From the NCBI GenBank assembly GCA_937916365.1, contig CALFSY010000129.1, forward strand, positions 1-17,966: 17,966 nucleotides of DNA, given 5' to 3'. The DNA is from an uncultured Jannaschia sp. Its GTDB lineage: Bacteria; Pseudomonadota; Alphaproteobacteria; Rhodobacterales; Rhodobacteraceae. Shown piece after piece: positions 5,777 to 15,066 of the stretch (its first letter is position 1; each line of letters starts with the position of its first letter). A program made the translations under genes and the position numbers. The notes below the pieces were generated by a model that saw only the letters and a list, made by a program, of their open reading frames with translations, was not told the DNA's origin and ran no database searches.

Positions 5777-7297
5777 TTACCCAACAGAGCCCTCTAACGA
5801 AATTGCCACCAGTTGCTGTGCCTCCATGGCGAATTCCATCGGCAGCGCTTGCAGCACTTCGCGTGCAAATCCGTTGACGATAAGCGCGACGGCCTCTTCC
5901 TCATCCATGCCGCGCGATTGGCAATAAAACATTTGATCGTCATCAACCTTTGATGTGGTTGCTTCATGCTCCACCCGGCTGGAATTATTTTTAACCTCGA
6001 TATAGGGCACGGTGTGGGCGCCGCATTTATCCCCGATCAGCAAACTGTCGCATTGGGTATAGTTGCGTGAATTTGCGGCCTTTGCGTGCATCGACACAAG
6101 GCCGCGATACGTGTTTTGCGCGCGCCCTGCCGAAATACCCTTGGACACGATCCGCGATTTTGTATTTTTGCCCAAGTGCACCATTTTGGTGCCGGTATCG
6201 GCCTGTTGTGCATTATTTGTGATAGCAATCGAATAAAACTCACCCTGCGCGTCGTCACCGCGTAAAATGCACGATGGATATTTCCACGTAACGGCAGACC
6301 CGGTTTCAACCTGTGTCCACATCACCTTGGACCGTGCACCCCGGCAATCGGCGCGTTTGGTCACAAAATTGTAAATCCCGCCCTTGCCGGTTTCGTCACC
6401 AGGATACCAATTTTGCACGGTGGAGTATTTGATTTCGGCATCGTCGAGCGCCACCAGCTCCACCACCGCAGCGTGGAGTTGGTGGGTATCACGCATCGGT
6501 GCGGTGCACCCTTCTAGGTAGCTGACGTAACTCCCCTTATCGGCGATAATCAGCGTGCGCTCAAACTGACCGGTGTTTTCCGCGTTGATCCGGAAATAGG
6601 TGGACAGTTCCATCGGGCACCGCACGCCGGGCGGGACATACACAAAAGAGCCATCGGAAAAAACGGCCGAGTTCAGTGTGGCAAAAAAATTGTCCGTAAT
6701 CGGCACCACCGAGCCAAGGTATTTTTTCACCAAATCGGGATGGTTTTGAATGGCCTCGGAAATGGGGCAAAAAATTACACCTGCCTTGGCCAGCTCGGCC
6801 TGGAACGTTGTGCCGACCGAGACAGAGTCAAATACCGCGTCCACCGCAACCTTGCGCCCTTCGGCGGGGGCTACATCTGCGCCCTCAACCCCGGCCAAAA
6901 TCATCTGTTCGCGCAGGGGGATACCCAGCTTTTCGTAGGTCGCCAAAAGCGCCGGGTCAACATCATCCAGCGATTTTGGCTTTTCCACCATGCTTTTGGG
7001 TTTGGCGTAGTAGTATTGATCTTGATACGCAATCGGCGGATAATCAACCATGGCCCAGGTTGGTTCTGTCATGTTTTTCCAACGCTTAAACGCCTGAAGT
7101 CGCCAATCGGTCATCCATTCGGGTTCATTGTTTTTATCCGAAATCAACCGCACAATATCTTCGTTCACACCCTTGGGCGCGAACTCCATTTCAATCTCGG
7201 TATCCCAACCGTATTTGTATTTACCGCCCATGGCCTGAACGGTTTCGACGGTTTCACGGTCAACACCATCGCGAATTTCGGTTTCAATGGCCTTCAT
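5777..7297 (-). CDS. sufB: SufB, Fe-S cluster scaffold subunit
   Basis: SufB is the main scaffold of the SufBC2D complex, receiving persulfide sulfur and holding the nascent cluster. The product is 506 residues. The strongly conserved C-terminal region is intact: NYTQCDSLLIGDKCGAHT contains the cysteine equivalent to E. coli Cys405, followed by RVEHEATTSKV and the end AISLEGSVG. The ATG at 7297 is chosen over an in-frame GTG at 7300 because GGAGG then sits five bases upstream. It follows the IscS-type desulfurase gene in the operon. Confidence 0.97.
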   Translation of the reverse strand: MKAIETEIRDGVDRETVETVQAMGGKYKYGWDTEIEMEFAPKGVNEDIVRLISDKNNEPEWMTDWRLQAFKRWKNMTEPTWAMVDYPPIAYQDQYYYAKPKSMVEKPKSLDDVDPALLATYEKLGIPLREQMILAGVEGADVAPAEGRKVAVDAVFDSVSVGTTFQAELAKAGVIFCPISEAIQNHPDLVKKYLGSVVPITDNFFATLNSAVFSDGSFVYVPPGVRCPMELSTYFRINAENTGQFERTLIIADKGSYVSYLEGCTAPMRDTHQLHAAVVELVALDDAEIKYSTVQNWYPGDETGKGGIYNFVTKRADCRGARSKVMWTQVETGSAVTWKYPSCILRGDDAQGEFYSIAITNNAQQADTGTKMVHLGKNTKSRIVSKGISAGRAQNTYRGLVSMHAKAANSRNYTQCDSLLIGDKCGAHTVPYIEVKNNSSRVEHEATTSKVDDDQMFYCQSRGMDEEEAVALIVNGFAREVLQALPMEFAMEAQQLVAISLEGSVG

Positions 7298-7386
7298 CAC
7301 AACCTCCGGACGCGGAATGCCAACCGCTGTTTAAGCGCCACAAGGGGCACAGAATATTTTACAAACATATTGATCCACCAACACAA

Positions 7387-8439
7387 TCATGCGGCCTTGC
7401 GGCGAAAACGGTCGTATGCCGCGCCCCAGGTTTTGGCAAAGGCAATGATTTCGGCCTCTGTTGAATGCAAACCAAGGGACACACGGATTGCACAAGATGC
7501 GCTTGCCGCGTCAATCCCCATCGCGTGCAAAACCATGCTGGATTTTGCGGCGTTGACCTTACCACTGGAACACGCGGCCCCCGCAGATACGGCAAAGCCA
7601 GCCAAATCCATTTGCATAACCTGTGTTTCCCCTTTCCATCCTGGTGTCATGATACAAGATGTGTTTGGAAGACGCTCTGCCTCTCGTCCAACAAAGATAG
7701 GTGCCGCGGCGGAATCATCCATGATATTTTCTAGAATATTTCTAAGTTTTTCCACACGGCCCCAGGCACCTTTATCAACATCTTGGGCACATTCCGCCGC
7801 AGCAGCACCAAATCCGGCAATACCGATTAGATTTTCTGTGCCGGCGCGGCGGCCCATTTCCTGCCCACCGCCTTTGATTTGGGTGTTAATATGTAAACCT
7901 CGGCGGATCACCAGCGCCCCTATGCCTTTTGGCCCACCAATTTTATGGGCGGAAAAGAATGCAATATCTACGCCTGCGGCGTCAAAGGCCAGGGGCACCT
8001 TTCCAAAGGCTTGGGTCCAATCGCTGACGGCCAGACCTGGGGGCAAATTTTGCAAAACACCTGTTTCTGAATTGGCCGCCTGTAGGACATAACGCGCAGG
8101 ATCGTCCACAACAACCTGTCCATTGTGATCTACGGCTAGGTCTGTTTCAACCCAGGCACGGACAGCGTCGTGTTCGATTGCCGCACCGTGCAGCCCTCGC
8201 CCAGCACAGGCCAACGCCGCAGCCTCTGTCGCGCCGGACACAAACACAACGTCTGCCTCATGCGCGCCCACAGCACACACAATTTGGCCACGTGCGCGTT
8301 CTATCAACGCCTTCGCAGCGCGCCCCTCTGCGTGGACAGAGGACGGATTTCCCACAACATCCATCGCCGCAATCATTGCCTGGCGCGCCACGGGGCGCAG
8401 GGGGACCGTAGCGTTATAATCAAGATAAACGCGCGCCAT
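7387..8439 (-). CDS. IscS/NifS-type cysteine desulfurase
   Basis: A second PLP-dependent cysteine desulfurase, of group I. At 350 residues it is shorter than E. coli IscS (404), mainly in the region before the PLP lysine. The lysine is Lys166 in SAHKIGGPKGIGAL and the catalytic cysteine is Cys290 in SAGAACSSGK, the longer mobile-loop type that can donate sulfur directly. The start at 8439 (MARVYLDYNATVPLRP) is preferred over in-frame ATGs at 8466 and 8454 because it matches the family start and has AAGGA at proper spacing. It overlaps the end of iscR by 20 bases, indicating coupling. Confidence 0.92.
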   Translation of the reverse strand: MARVYLDYNATVPLRPVARQAMIAAMDVVGNPSSVHAEGRAAKALIERARGQIVCAVGAHEADVVFVSGATEAAALACAGRGLHGAAIEHDAVRAWVETDLAVDHNGQVVVDDPARYVLQAANSETGVLQNLPPGLAVSDWTQAFGKVPLAFDAAGVDIAFFSAHKIGGPKGIGALVIRRGLHINTQIKGGGQEMGRRAGTENLIGIAGFGAAAAECAQDVDKGAWGRVEKLRNILENIMDDSAAAPIFVGREAERLPNTSCIMTPGWKGETQVMQMDLAGFAVSAGAACSSGKVNAAKSSMVLHAMGIDAASASCAIRVSLGLHSTEAEIIAFAKTWGAAYDRFRRKAA

Positions 8440-8905
8440 CGCCCGATCCTTCATCCACCACTTCAAACAAGGTTGGCACCGCCGGACAGGGGGTCAACCC
8501 ATTGCCGATGACATCCGCCAAACTGGTTTGATGTAAAAACACATATACATGGGCCGAAAGCCCCTCCCACAATCTGTTGGTCATGCTTTGTGCCCGGGTT
8601 CCGGACACCGCGCCGGACGCACCTGCCCCGGCATGTAGCGCAGAGACTGTTTCGTCCACCGCCGTGAAAATATCCACCACACGAATGTTCACAGGGCGAC
8701 GTGATAGGCGATACCCGCCCCCCGGCCCTCGCACCGATGTAACCAATCCGGCGCGCCGCAGTTTAACAAACAGCTGTTCAAGATACGGCAATGAAATGTC
8801 TTGCCGTGTTGCCACATCGGCCAGTGGTGTCAATGCGTCGGGGGCGAGCATGGCCAAATCAGCCATGGCGACCATCGCGTATCGTCCCTTTGTGCTTAAT
8901 TTCAC
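8420..8905 (-). CDS. iscR: IscR-like Rrf2-family regulator lacking standard cluster ligands
   Basis: First gene of the operon, a cytoplasmic DNA-binding regulator expected to repress Fe-S assembly genes. It has 161 residues. The winged-helix domain (about 1-75) is canonical: MKLSTKGRYAMVAMADLA, then SLPYLEQLFVKLRRAGLV and VRGPGGGYRLSR. The E. coli-type ligands (Cys92, Cys98, Cys104, His107) are absent; the region here is HAGAGASGAVSGTRAQSMTN. The only cysteine is Cys140, with histidines at 91, 119 and 125. From memory, Rhodobacterales IscR proteins bind a cluster with an atypical ligand set including a single cysteine. The start is a GTG at 8905, giving the family-typical MKLSTKGRYA. Confidence 0.93.
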   Translation of the reverse strand: MKLSTKGRYAMVAMADLAMLAPDALTPLADVATRQDISLPYLEQLFVKLRRAGLVTSVRGPGGGYRLSRRPVNIRVVDIFTAVDETVSALHAGAGASGAVSGTRAQSMTNRLWEGLSAHVYVFLHQTSLADVIGNGLTPCPAVPTLFEVVDEGSGDGARLS

Positions 8906-8922
8906 TACTTTTTTCCCATAAA

Positions 8923-8936
8923 TTAAGCCGGATTAG
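8923..8936. promoter_or_regulatory. Imperfect palindrome upstream of iscR, possible operator
   Basis: TTAAGCCGGATTAG (10 of 14 positions symmetric) lies 18-31 bases before the iscR GTG, where a repressor would block transcription or its start. It does not match the E. coli IscR consensus sites. It is a candidate for autoregulation; no functional proof is visible. Confidence 0.3.
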
Positions 8937-9048
8937 GCCACACTAACGATCCAGGGGCGGCTTAGGATGACGCGACCCGAAAATGCACTATGTGCCTTGT
9001 GTTGATTGACGTTTGCATCCCATGGTTTTACCTGCAACGAAAGATTTG

Positions 9049-9077
9049 TTGGCATTCCATGGGCGCAAGCATTAATT
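9049..9077 (+). promoter_or_regulatory. Candidate promoter of the hydrolase-icd pair
   Basis: TTGGCA (9049-9054) and TTAATT (9072-9077) are 17 bases apart, which would give a leader of about 75 bases. A second possible -35, TTGACG at about 9006, has only a weak -10. The 8906-9159 gap is the divergent control region for iscR and this transcript. Confidence 0.35.
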
Positions 9078-9159
9078 TGGAATCATTCTAAAACCAAGCG
9101 CCCGCTGCGTCAAGCGCGGCATACGGGTGCATCGTCAATACCATAATGATGGAGGAAAT

Positions 9160-9813
9160 ATGCCCGAGGTGATTTTTCCCGGCCCTGAGGGGCGGCTCGA
9201 AGGCCGCTATCATCCGCAAAAAACCAAGGATGCGCCGATTGCCCTGATCCTTCATCCGCATCCGCAATTCGGCGGCACGATGAACAATCGGGTGGTTTAT
9301 AAATTATATTATGCTTTTCATGATATTGGTTTTACCGTGTTACGATTCAATTTTCGTGGTGTGGGGCGTAGCCAGGGCGAATACGATCAAGGTATTGGGG
9401 AATTATCGGACGCGGCCTCGGCGCTTGATTATCTGCAATCCATGAATCAAAACTCTAAACACTGTTGGGTAGGGGGATTTTCGTTTGGGGCGTGGATTGG
9501 TATGCAACTGTTGATGCGCAGGCCCGAAATTACCGGTTTTATTTCAATCAGCCCGCCTGCAAATATGTATGATTTCACGTTTCTGGCCCCTTGCCCATCA
9601 TCGGGGCTAATTATCAACGGCACGGCGGACCGCGTTGCCAAACCACAAGACACGCGCACATTGGTCAATAAACTGCATGAACAGCGCGGCATAACCATCA
9701 CGCACGAAGAAGTCGAAGGTGCAGGCCATTTTTTCGAAGATCCGCATATGGATTCGATGGTAGACAGTGTTCAAACCTATGTGAAACGCCGTTTGACAGA
9801 AACAACGCGCTAA
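9160..9813 (+). CDS. Alpha/beta hydrolase
   Basis: 217 residues with the serine-hydrolase layout. The oxyanion-type motif HPHPQFGGTMNN is near residue 32. The nucleophile elbow GFSFGAW has Ser108, the acid Asp157 is in NGTADRVAKP, and His190 is in EGAGHFF. It is most like the small COG2945-type hydrolases whose substrates are unknown; an esterase role is possible. There is no signal peptide, so it should be cytoplasmic. The ATG at 9160 has GGAGGAAAT immediately before it and is preferred over an in-frame GTG at 9127. icd starts 40 bases downstream on the same strand, so co-transcription is likely. Confidence 0.88.
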   Translation: MPEVIFPGPEGRLEGRYHPQKTKDAPIALILHPHPQFGGTMNNRVVYKLYYAFHDIGFTVLRFNFRGVGRSQGEYDQGIGELSDAASALDYLQSMNQNSKHCWVGGFSFGAWIGMQLLMRRPEITGFISISPPANMYDFTFLAPCPSSGLIINGTADRVAKPQDTRTLVNKLHEQRGITITHEEVEGAGHFFEDPHMDSMVDSVQTYVKRRLTETTR

Positions 9814-9853
9814 CATTTTGATAACCCAAAACGCGGAAAAGAAGGATCAAAGA

Positions 9854-11068
9854 ATGTCAAAGATCAAAGTAGATAACCCCATCGTCGAAATGGACGGTGA
9901 TGAAATGACGCGCATTATCTGGCAGGTCATCAAAGATAAATTGATTTTGCCGTATTTGGATGCCGATCTGCTCTACTACGATCTAGGCATAGAAGAACGC
10001 GACCGCACCGAAGATCAAATTACCGTTGATGCGGCTGAAAAAACCAAAGATGTCGGCGTGGCGGTGAAATGCGCCACAATCACGCCCGACGAAGCGCGGG
10101 TCGAAGAATTCGGGCTTAAAAAAATGTGGCGGTCGCCCAACGGCACAATTCGCAACATTCTAGGCGGCGTAGTGTTTCGTGCGCCGATAATTTGCCGCAA
10201 TGTGCCGCGTTTGGTGCCGGGGTGGACCAAACCCATCATCATTGGCCGCCATGCGTTTGGTGATCAATACCGCGCAACAGATATGAAATTCCCCGGTCCC
10301 GGCACGCTGAGCATGAAATTCGTAGGCGAGGATGGCGAAGTCATCGAACATGAGGTGTTCCAAGCCCCTACATCAGGGGTTTATATGGGCATGTATAATC
10401 TTGACAATTCGATCATGGATTTTGCCCGCGCGTCGTTTAATTATGGATTATCAATGGGATGGCCTGTATATTTGTCGACCAAAAATACCATTTTGAAACA
10501 ATACGACGGACAGTTCATGTTATTGTTCCAACAAGTATTTGATGAAGAATTCGCCGATAAATTTAAGGCCGCGGGCATCACTTATGAGCATCGTTTGATT
10601 GATGACATGGTGGCCAGCGCCTTAAAATGGTCCGGCGGGTTTGTATGGGCTTGTAAAAACTATGACGGCGATGTGCAATCCGATACCGTGGCGCAGGGAT
10701 TTGGATCGTTGGGGTTGATGACCTCGCGCCTGATGACGCCGGATGGTAAAATTGTCGAGGCCGAGGCCGCGCACGGCACTGTGACGCGCCACTATCGCCA
10801 ACATCAAAGAGGCGAACAAACATCGACCAATTCGATTGCGTCCATTTATGCCTGGACCGGGGGGTTAAAACACCGCGCCACGCTGGATGGGAACGACCCA
10901 TTACGCCATTTTGCCGAAACATTGGAACGTGTGGTGATTGAAACTGTCGAATCGGGATACATGACCAAAGATTTGGCGTTGTTGGTGGGGCCAGACCAAA
11001 AATGGATGACCACAATGGGATTTTTGGAAAAAATTGACGAAAACCTAAACGCAGCACTGACAGGGTAG
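9854..11068 (+). CDS. icd: NADP-dependent isocitrate dehydrogenase
   Basis: Oxidative decarboxylation of isocitrate to 2-oxoglutarate with NADP+ in the TCA cycle, cytoplasmic. The 404 residues and motifs match the eukaryote-like homodimeric type common in Alphaproteobacteria, not the E. coli type. The substrate site includes SPNGTIR at 94-100 and GRHAFGDQYRAT, with Arg132 equivalent to human IDH1 Arg132 and Tyr139. Metal aspartates are in LIDDMVA near 249-255. HGTVTRH at 308-314 is the NADP-binding loop. The ATG at 9854 (MSKIKVDNPIVEMDGDEMTR) with AAGGA upstream is preferred over an in-frame ATG at 9818. It is convergent with alaS. Confidence 0.97.
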   Translation: MSKIKVDNPIVEMDGDEMTRIIWQVIKDKLILPYLDADLLYYDLGIEERDRTEDQITVDAAEKTKDVGVAVKCATITPDEARVEEFGLKKMWRSPNGTIRNILGGVVFRAPIICRNVPRLVPGWTKPIIIGRHAFGDQYRATDMKFPGPGTLSMKFVGEDGEVIEHEVFQAPTSGVYMGMYNLDNSIMDFARASFNYGLSMGWPVYLSTKNTILKQYDGQFMLLFQQVFDEEFADKFKAAGITYEHRLIDDMVASALKWSGGFVWACKNYDGDVQSDTVAQGFGSLGLMTSRLMTPDGKIVEAEAAHGTVTRHYRQHQRGEQTSTNSIASIYAWTGGLKHRATLDGNDPLRHFAETLERVVIETVESGYMTKDLALLVGPDQKWMTTMGFLEKIDENLNAALTG

Positions 11069-11086
11069 AAAGCGCATACATCGTTC

Positions 11087-11112
11087 GGCCATGGGCTACT
11101 GGCCCGGCTTTT
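11087..11112 (+). terminator. Weak candidate terminator after icd
   Basis: Between the convergent icd and alaS genes, GGCCA (11087-11091) can pair with TGGCC (11100-11104), or alternatively GGGC (11093-11096) with GCCC (11102-11105). A TTTT run (11109-11112) follows. The stem is short, so confidence is low. Confidence 0.3.
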
Positions 11113-11127
11113 AGCATCACAACGTGA

Positions 11128-13788
11128 TTATGCGGTTTTCAAAATTGCGGCGGCGGCGGCAAAGCCTGCGTCGGATTTTGTAACATCTTGGCCGCCGCCC
11201 TGCGCAAAATCGGGGCGTCCACCGCCGCCCTTACCACCCAATTCCAACGCAACCGCGCGCACCAAATCCACCGCCGATACCCGTGTGATAAGATCATCGG
11301 TCACACCTGCGGCAATGGCGGGCTTGCCGCCCGTATCGGCGATCAACACCACAACACCGGACCCAAGGCGTGATTTATGATCGTCGACAATACCGGCCAA
11401 ATCCTTACCCGTTATGTTGGTCAACACTTGCGTATGAAATGCAATACCGTTGATGTTTTGGGTTTCAGGGCCGTTTTGGCCCGTATCCCCGGCCAATGCC
11501 AACGCACGTCGTAGCTGTGCAACCTCATTTTCCAAGGTTTTGCGTTCGTCTTTTAACGCTTTGACACGCGCCAAAACATCGCCTGGTGGGGTATTCAGCT
11601 CCGCAGACACCGCGGCCAACCGATGATTCTGCCGACTTAGATAATCAAAGGCCACTTGCCCTGTTAGCGCCTCAATCCGGCGAATGCCGGCGGCAGACGC
11701 ACTATCGCCTAAGGTTACAAAAACACCGATGTCGCCGGTTTGTCGCACGTGCGTGCCACCACACAATTCAATGGAATACGTATGCCCATCGCGCCCCTTT
11801 TGCGATCCTTCACGCCGCCCCATCGACACCACGCGCACCTCATCCCCATATTTTTCACCGAAAAGCGCGGTCGCCCCCAAAGCACGGGCGGCATCGGGCG
11901 TCATGATACGCGTTTCAACGGGGGTATTTTGGCGGATAAATGCGTTCACATCCGCCTCAATCTGCGCCAAATTTTCCATACTAAGCGCTTGAGCATGGGA
12001 AAAATCAAACCGCAACCGATCGGCCGCGTTAAGTGATCCGCGCTGTGCCACATGATCGCCCAGGGTGATGCGCAGCGCCTCGTGCAACAGATGTGTGGCC
12101 GAATGATTGGCGCGAATGGCATCGCGGCGTTTTATATCTATGACCAACGATGCCGCCTGGCCGGGGCGCACATCGCCTTCAACAACCTGGGCAATGTGCA
12201 AAATAATGTCGGCGATTTTTTTGGTATCGGTAATATTGGCCCGGCCAGTTTCCGTGCGTAAGACGCCGGTATCCCCCACCTGCCCGCCCGCTTCGGCATA
12301 AAATGGTGTCTGGTTGACCACAACCATCACGGTTTGTCCAACCTCTGCGGCCTGAACTTCTGCGCCATCATACACCAAGGCCAGGATCTGTCCCTCTGCG
12401 TTGTCTGTGTCATAACCTAAAAATTCGGTGGCCCCATGCCGTTCGGCCAAATCAAACCAAATCGCCGCATCGGCGGTTTCGCCTGACCCCGCCCATGCCG
12501 CACGCGCCTTTGCTTTTTGCGCGGCCATCGCGGTATCGAAGCCATCGACATCCACCCCCAAACCCCGTTCGCGCAACGCATCTTGGGTTAGATCCAGCGG
12601 GAAACCATATGTGTCGTATAACCGAAACGCCACCTGCCCCGATAACGCCGCGCCATCCGGTAGTTTCCCCAATTCATCATCCAAAAGCCGTAACCCACGG
12701 TCAAGCGTGGTGCGAAACCGATCTTCTTCTGATTTTAAGGTTTCCGTGATAAGCATCTGCGCCTGGTGCAATTCGGGATAGGCTTGTCCCATTTGGGCCG
12801 TTAACGCGGGCACCAAACGATACATTACCGGATCTTTCGCGCCCAAAAGATGTGCATGTCGCATCGCCCGGCGCATAATGCGCCGCAACACATACCCACG
12901 GCCTTCGTTTGCCGGCATAACCCCATCGGCAATCAAAAATGAACACGATCGCAGATGATCGGCAATAACACGATGATGCACATTTTGTTGCCCATCGGGA
13001 TCAACGCCGGTGATGTCGGCCGAGGCCTCGATCAAAGCGCGCATAAGATCGGTATCGTAGTTGTCGTGTTTGCCCTGTAGCAATGCACCGATCCGTTCCA
13101 AACCCATACCTGTATCAATGGATTGCATGTTAAGCGGTTCGATCGATCCATCGTCGAATTGTTCGTTTTGCATGAAAACGATATTCCAAATTTCGATGAA
13201 ACGATCCCCGTCTTCATCCTTGGATCCCGGCGGCCCGCCCCAAATGTGGGGACCGTGATCATAGAAAATTTCAGTGCAGGGCCCGCACGGGCCGGTTGGG
13301 CCCATCTGCCAAAAATTGTCGGATGTGGCGATGCGGATAATCCGACTTTCCGGCACGCCCACCTTGCGCCATATATCAAACGCGGCATCATCGGTATGGT
13401 ATACCGTGGCCAACAACCGGTTTGCATCGATGCCAAAGTCTTTGGTGATTAAATCCCAAGCAAACGAGATCGCCTCGGCCTTGAAATAATCGCCGAAAGA
13501 AAAGTTTCCCAACATTTCAAAAAATGTATGGTGGCGGGCCGTATATCCCACATTGTCCAAATCGTTGTGTTTTCCGCCCGCCCGCACGCATTTCTGCGCC
13601 GTCGCCGCGCGGGCATAATCCCTATGTTCAAGCCCTGTAAAAACATTCTTGAACTGCACCATACCTGAATTAGTAAACATCAACGTCGGATCATTGCGCG
13701 GAACCAACGGCGCACTCTCGACGATGGTGTGGCCATTACGGGCAAAATAATCAAGAAAGGTCGTGCGTATATCGTTCAAACTGGCCAT
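11128..13788 (-). CDS. alaS: Alanyl-tRNA synthetase
   Basis: Charges tRNA-Ala with alanine and edits mischarged serine or glycine. The product is 886 residues, full length. The class II catalytic core begins SLNDIRTTFLDYFARNGHT, with the motif 1 region PLVPRNDPTLMFTNSGMVQF. The editing domain holds the zinc-type motifs HSATH (562-566) and CGGTH (676-680). The C-terminal domain ends in a GGGGRPDFAQGGG stretch. The ATG at 13788 (MASLNDIRTTF) is chosen by family alignment; an in-frame ATG at 13806 would add six residues. Neither has a strong ribosome binding site. It lies downstream of recA on the same strand, a common alphaproteobacterial order. Confidence 0.97.
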   Translation of the reverse strand: MASLNDIRTTFLDYFARNGHTIVESAPLVPRNDPTLMFTNSGMVQFKNVFTGLEHRDYARAATAQKCVRAGGKHNDLDNVGYTARHHTFFEMLGNFSFGDYFKAEAISFAWDLITKDFGIDANRLLATVYHTDDAAFDIWRKVGVPESRIIRIATSDNFWQMGPTGPCGPCTEIFYDHGPHIWGGPPGSKDEDGDRFIEIWNIVFMQNEQFDDGSIEPLNMQSIDTGMGLERIGALLQGKHDNYDTDLMRALIEASADITGVDPDGQQNVHHRVIADHLRSCSFLIADGVMPANEGRGYVLRRIMRRAMRHAHLLGAKDPVMYRLVPALTAQMGQAYPELHQAQMLITETLKSEEDRFRTTLDRGLRLLDDELGKLPDGAALSGQVAFRLYDTYGFPLDLTQDALRERGLGVDVDGFDTAMAAQKAKARAAWAGSGETADAAIWFDLAERHGATEFLGYDTDNAEGQILALVYDGAEVQAAEVGQTVMVVVNQTPFYAEAGGQVGDTGVLRTETGRANITDTKKIADIILHIAQVVEGDVRPGQAASLVIDIKRRDAIRANHSATHLLHEALRITLGDHVAQRGSLNAADRLRFDFSHAQALSMENLAQIEADVNAFIRQNTPVETRIMTPDAARALGATALFGEKYGDEVRVVSMGRREGSQKGRDGHTYSIELCGGTHVRQTGDIGVFVTLGDSASAAGIRRIEALTGQVAFDYLSRQNHRLAAVSAELNTPPGDVLARVKALKDERKTLENEVAQLRRALALAGDTGQNGPETQNINGIAFHTQVLTNITGKDLAGIVDDHKSRLGSGVVVLIADTGGKPAIAAGVTDDLITRVSAVDLVRAVALELGGKGGGGRPDFAQGGGQDVTKSDAGFAAAAAILKTA

Positions 13789-13913
13789 GGCGGTTGCACA
13801 TTCCATTTTTCGGTGTTGGCATCAGGACTTAATGGCCTACACCGCGCCTGTCCACAGACATTGGGCACCGATCAGATTATGCCGCACAAAACAGGCATAT
13901 GGATGTGGCGCAG

Positions 13914-13946
13914 CTTATAAAGGCGATGTTGCACCCAACCACGCCT
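13914..13946 (-). terminator. Candidate intrinsic terminator of recA
   Basis: Just after the recA stop, on minus, AGGCG pairs with CGCCT (13942-13946/13921-13925). Inside it GTTG pairs with CAAC across a four-base loop, with a 2x2 internal mismatch between the stems. The sequence TTATAAG follows (13914-13920). The stem is good but the T-run is poor. Confidence 0.4.
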
Positions 13947-13947
13947 G

Positions 13948-15015
13948 TTAACCTGTCTTTTCATCCGGTTTTACGTCCTCAATCAGAAAATCCAACCCAT
14001 GGGCCGCCCGAATTTTGTCTTCAATGTGCAAGGCGATGTCGGGATTATCTTTAAGAAATTGTTTTGCGTTTTCACGGCCCTGGCCAATTCGTTCATCGCC
14101 GTGGGAAAACCAAGAACCGGATTTTTCAACAACCCCCGCCTTCACCCCTAAATCTAGCAACTCGCCCGTTTTGGAAATACCTTCGCCATACATGATGTCA
14201 AATTCAACCTGTTTGAATGGCGGGGCAACCTTATTCTTTACAACCTTAACCCGGGTTGAATTGCCCACAACCTCGTCGCGGTCTTTAATCGCGCCGATCC
14301 GGCGAATATCCAGCCGGACAGAGGCGTAAAATTTTAAGGCATTTCCACCTGTGGTTGTTTCCGGGCTGCCAAACATCACCCCGATTTTCATGCGAATTTG
14401 GTTGATGAAAATTACCATACAATTTGATCGCGAAATAGATCCGGTTAATTTGCGCATGGCCTGGGACATAAGCCGCGCATGCACCCCCACCGAACTGTCG
14501 CCCATATCGCCCTCAAGCTCGGATTTGGGGGTGAGGGCGGCGACAGAATCCACCACAACCAAACTTACCGCGCCTGAACGCACCAACGTATCCGTAATTT
14601 CAAGCGCCTGTTCGCCCGTATCGGGTTGCGATATTAGTAATTCGTCCAAATTGACGCCCAGTTTTTTGGCATATTGGGGATCAAGCGCATGTTCGGCATC
14701 CACAAAGGCACACACCCCGCCTTTTTTCTGTTCCTCGGCAACTGCGTGCAAGGTAAGGGTCGTTTTACCAGAACTTTCTGGCCCATAGATTTCAATAATC
14801 CGCCCCTTGGGCAACCCGCCAATGCCAAGCGCGATGTCCAAACCCAGCGACCCGGTCGATGTTGCCTCAATCTCTTGTAAGGTATTTTGTCCACCCAACT
14901 TCATGATGGAGCCTTTACCGAACTGTCGTTCGATTTGCGCCAGCGCACTATCAAGCGCTTTTTGTTTATCGCTATGTTTACGGTCAGTCATATCCAAAAG
15001 ATTCGCGGTTGCCAT
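13948..15015 (-). CDS. recA: RecA recombinase
   Basis: An ATP-dependent strand-exchange protein that also triggers LexA self-cleavage in the SOS response. It has 355 residues. Walker A is GPESSGKT at 78-85, FVDAEHALDP at 104-113 holds the catalytic glutamate, Walker B is SLVVVDS at 151-157, and the L2 region is near 206-224. The C-terminus is acidic (IEDVKPDEK). The ATG at 15015 has AAGGG six bases upstream. A promoter and an SOS box lie directly upstream, so it is expected to be LexA-controlled. A candidate terminator follows its stop. Confidence 0.98.
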   Translation of the reverse strand: MATANLLDMTDRKHSDKQKALDSALAQIERQFGKGSIMKLGGQNTLQEIEATSTGSLGLDIALGIGGLPKGRIIEIYGPESSGKTTLTLHAVAEEQKKGGVCAFVDAEHALDPQYAKKLGVNLDELLISQPDTGEQALEITDTLVRSGAVSLVVVDSVAALTPKSELEGDMGDSSVGVHARLMSQAMRKLTGSISRSNCMVIFINQIRMKIGVMFGSPETTTGGNALKFYASVRLDIRRIGAIKDRDEVVGNSTRVKVVKNKVAPPFKQVEFDIMYGEGISKTGELLDLGVKAGVVEKSGSWFSHGDERIGQGRENAKQFLKDNPDIALHIEDKIRAAHGLDFLIEDVKPDEKTG

Positions 15016-15066
15016 ACGTTTACCCTTTATTTCACGCCTTATCTAAAACGACAATGCGGTTAAAAT

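Noticed and set aside
6740..8092. A 450-codon plus-strand open frame across sufB and the IscS-type desulfurase
   Set aside because: It lies antisense to two clearly recognised genes, its protein resembles no family, and it crosses their intergenic gap.
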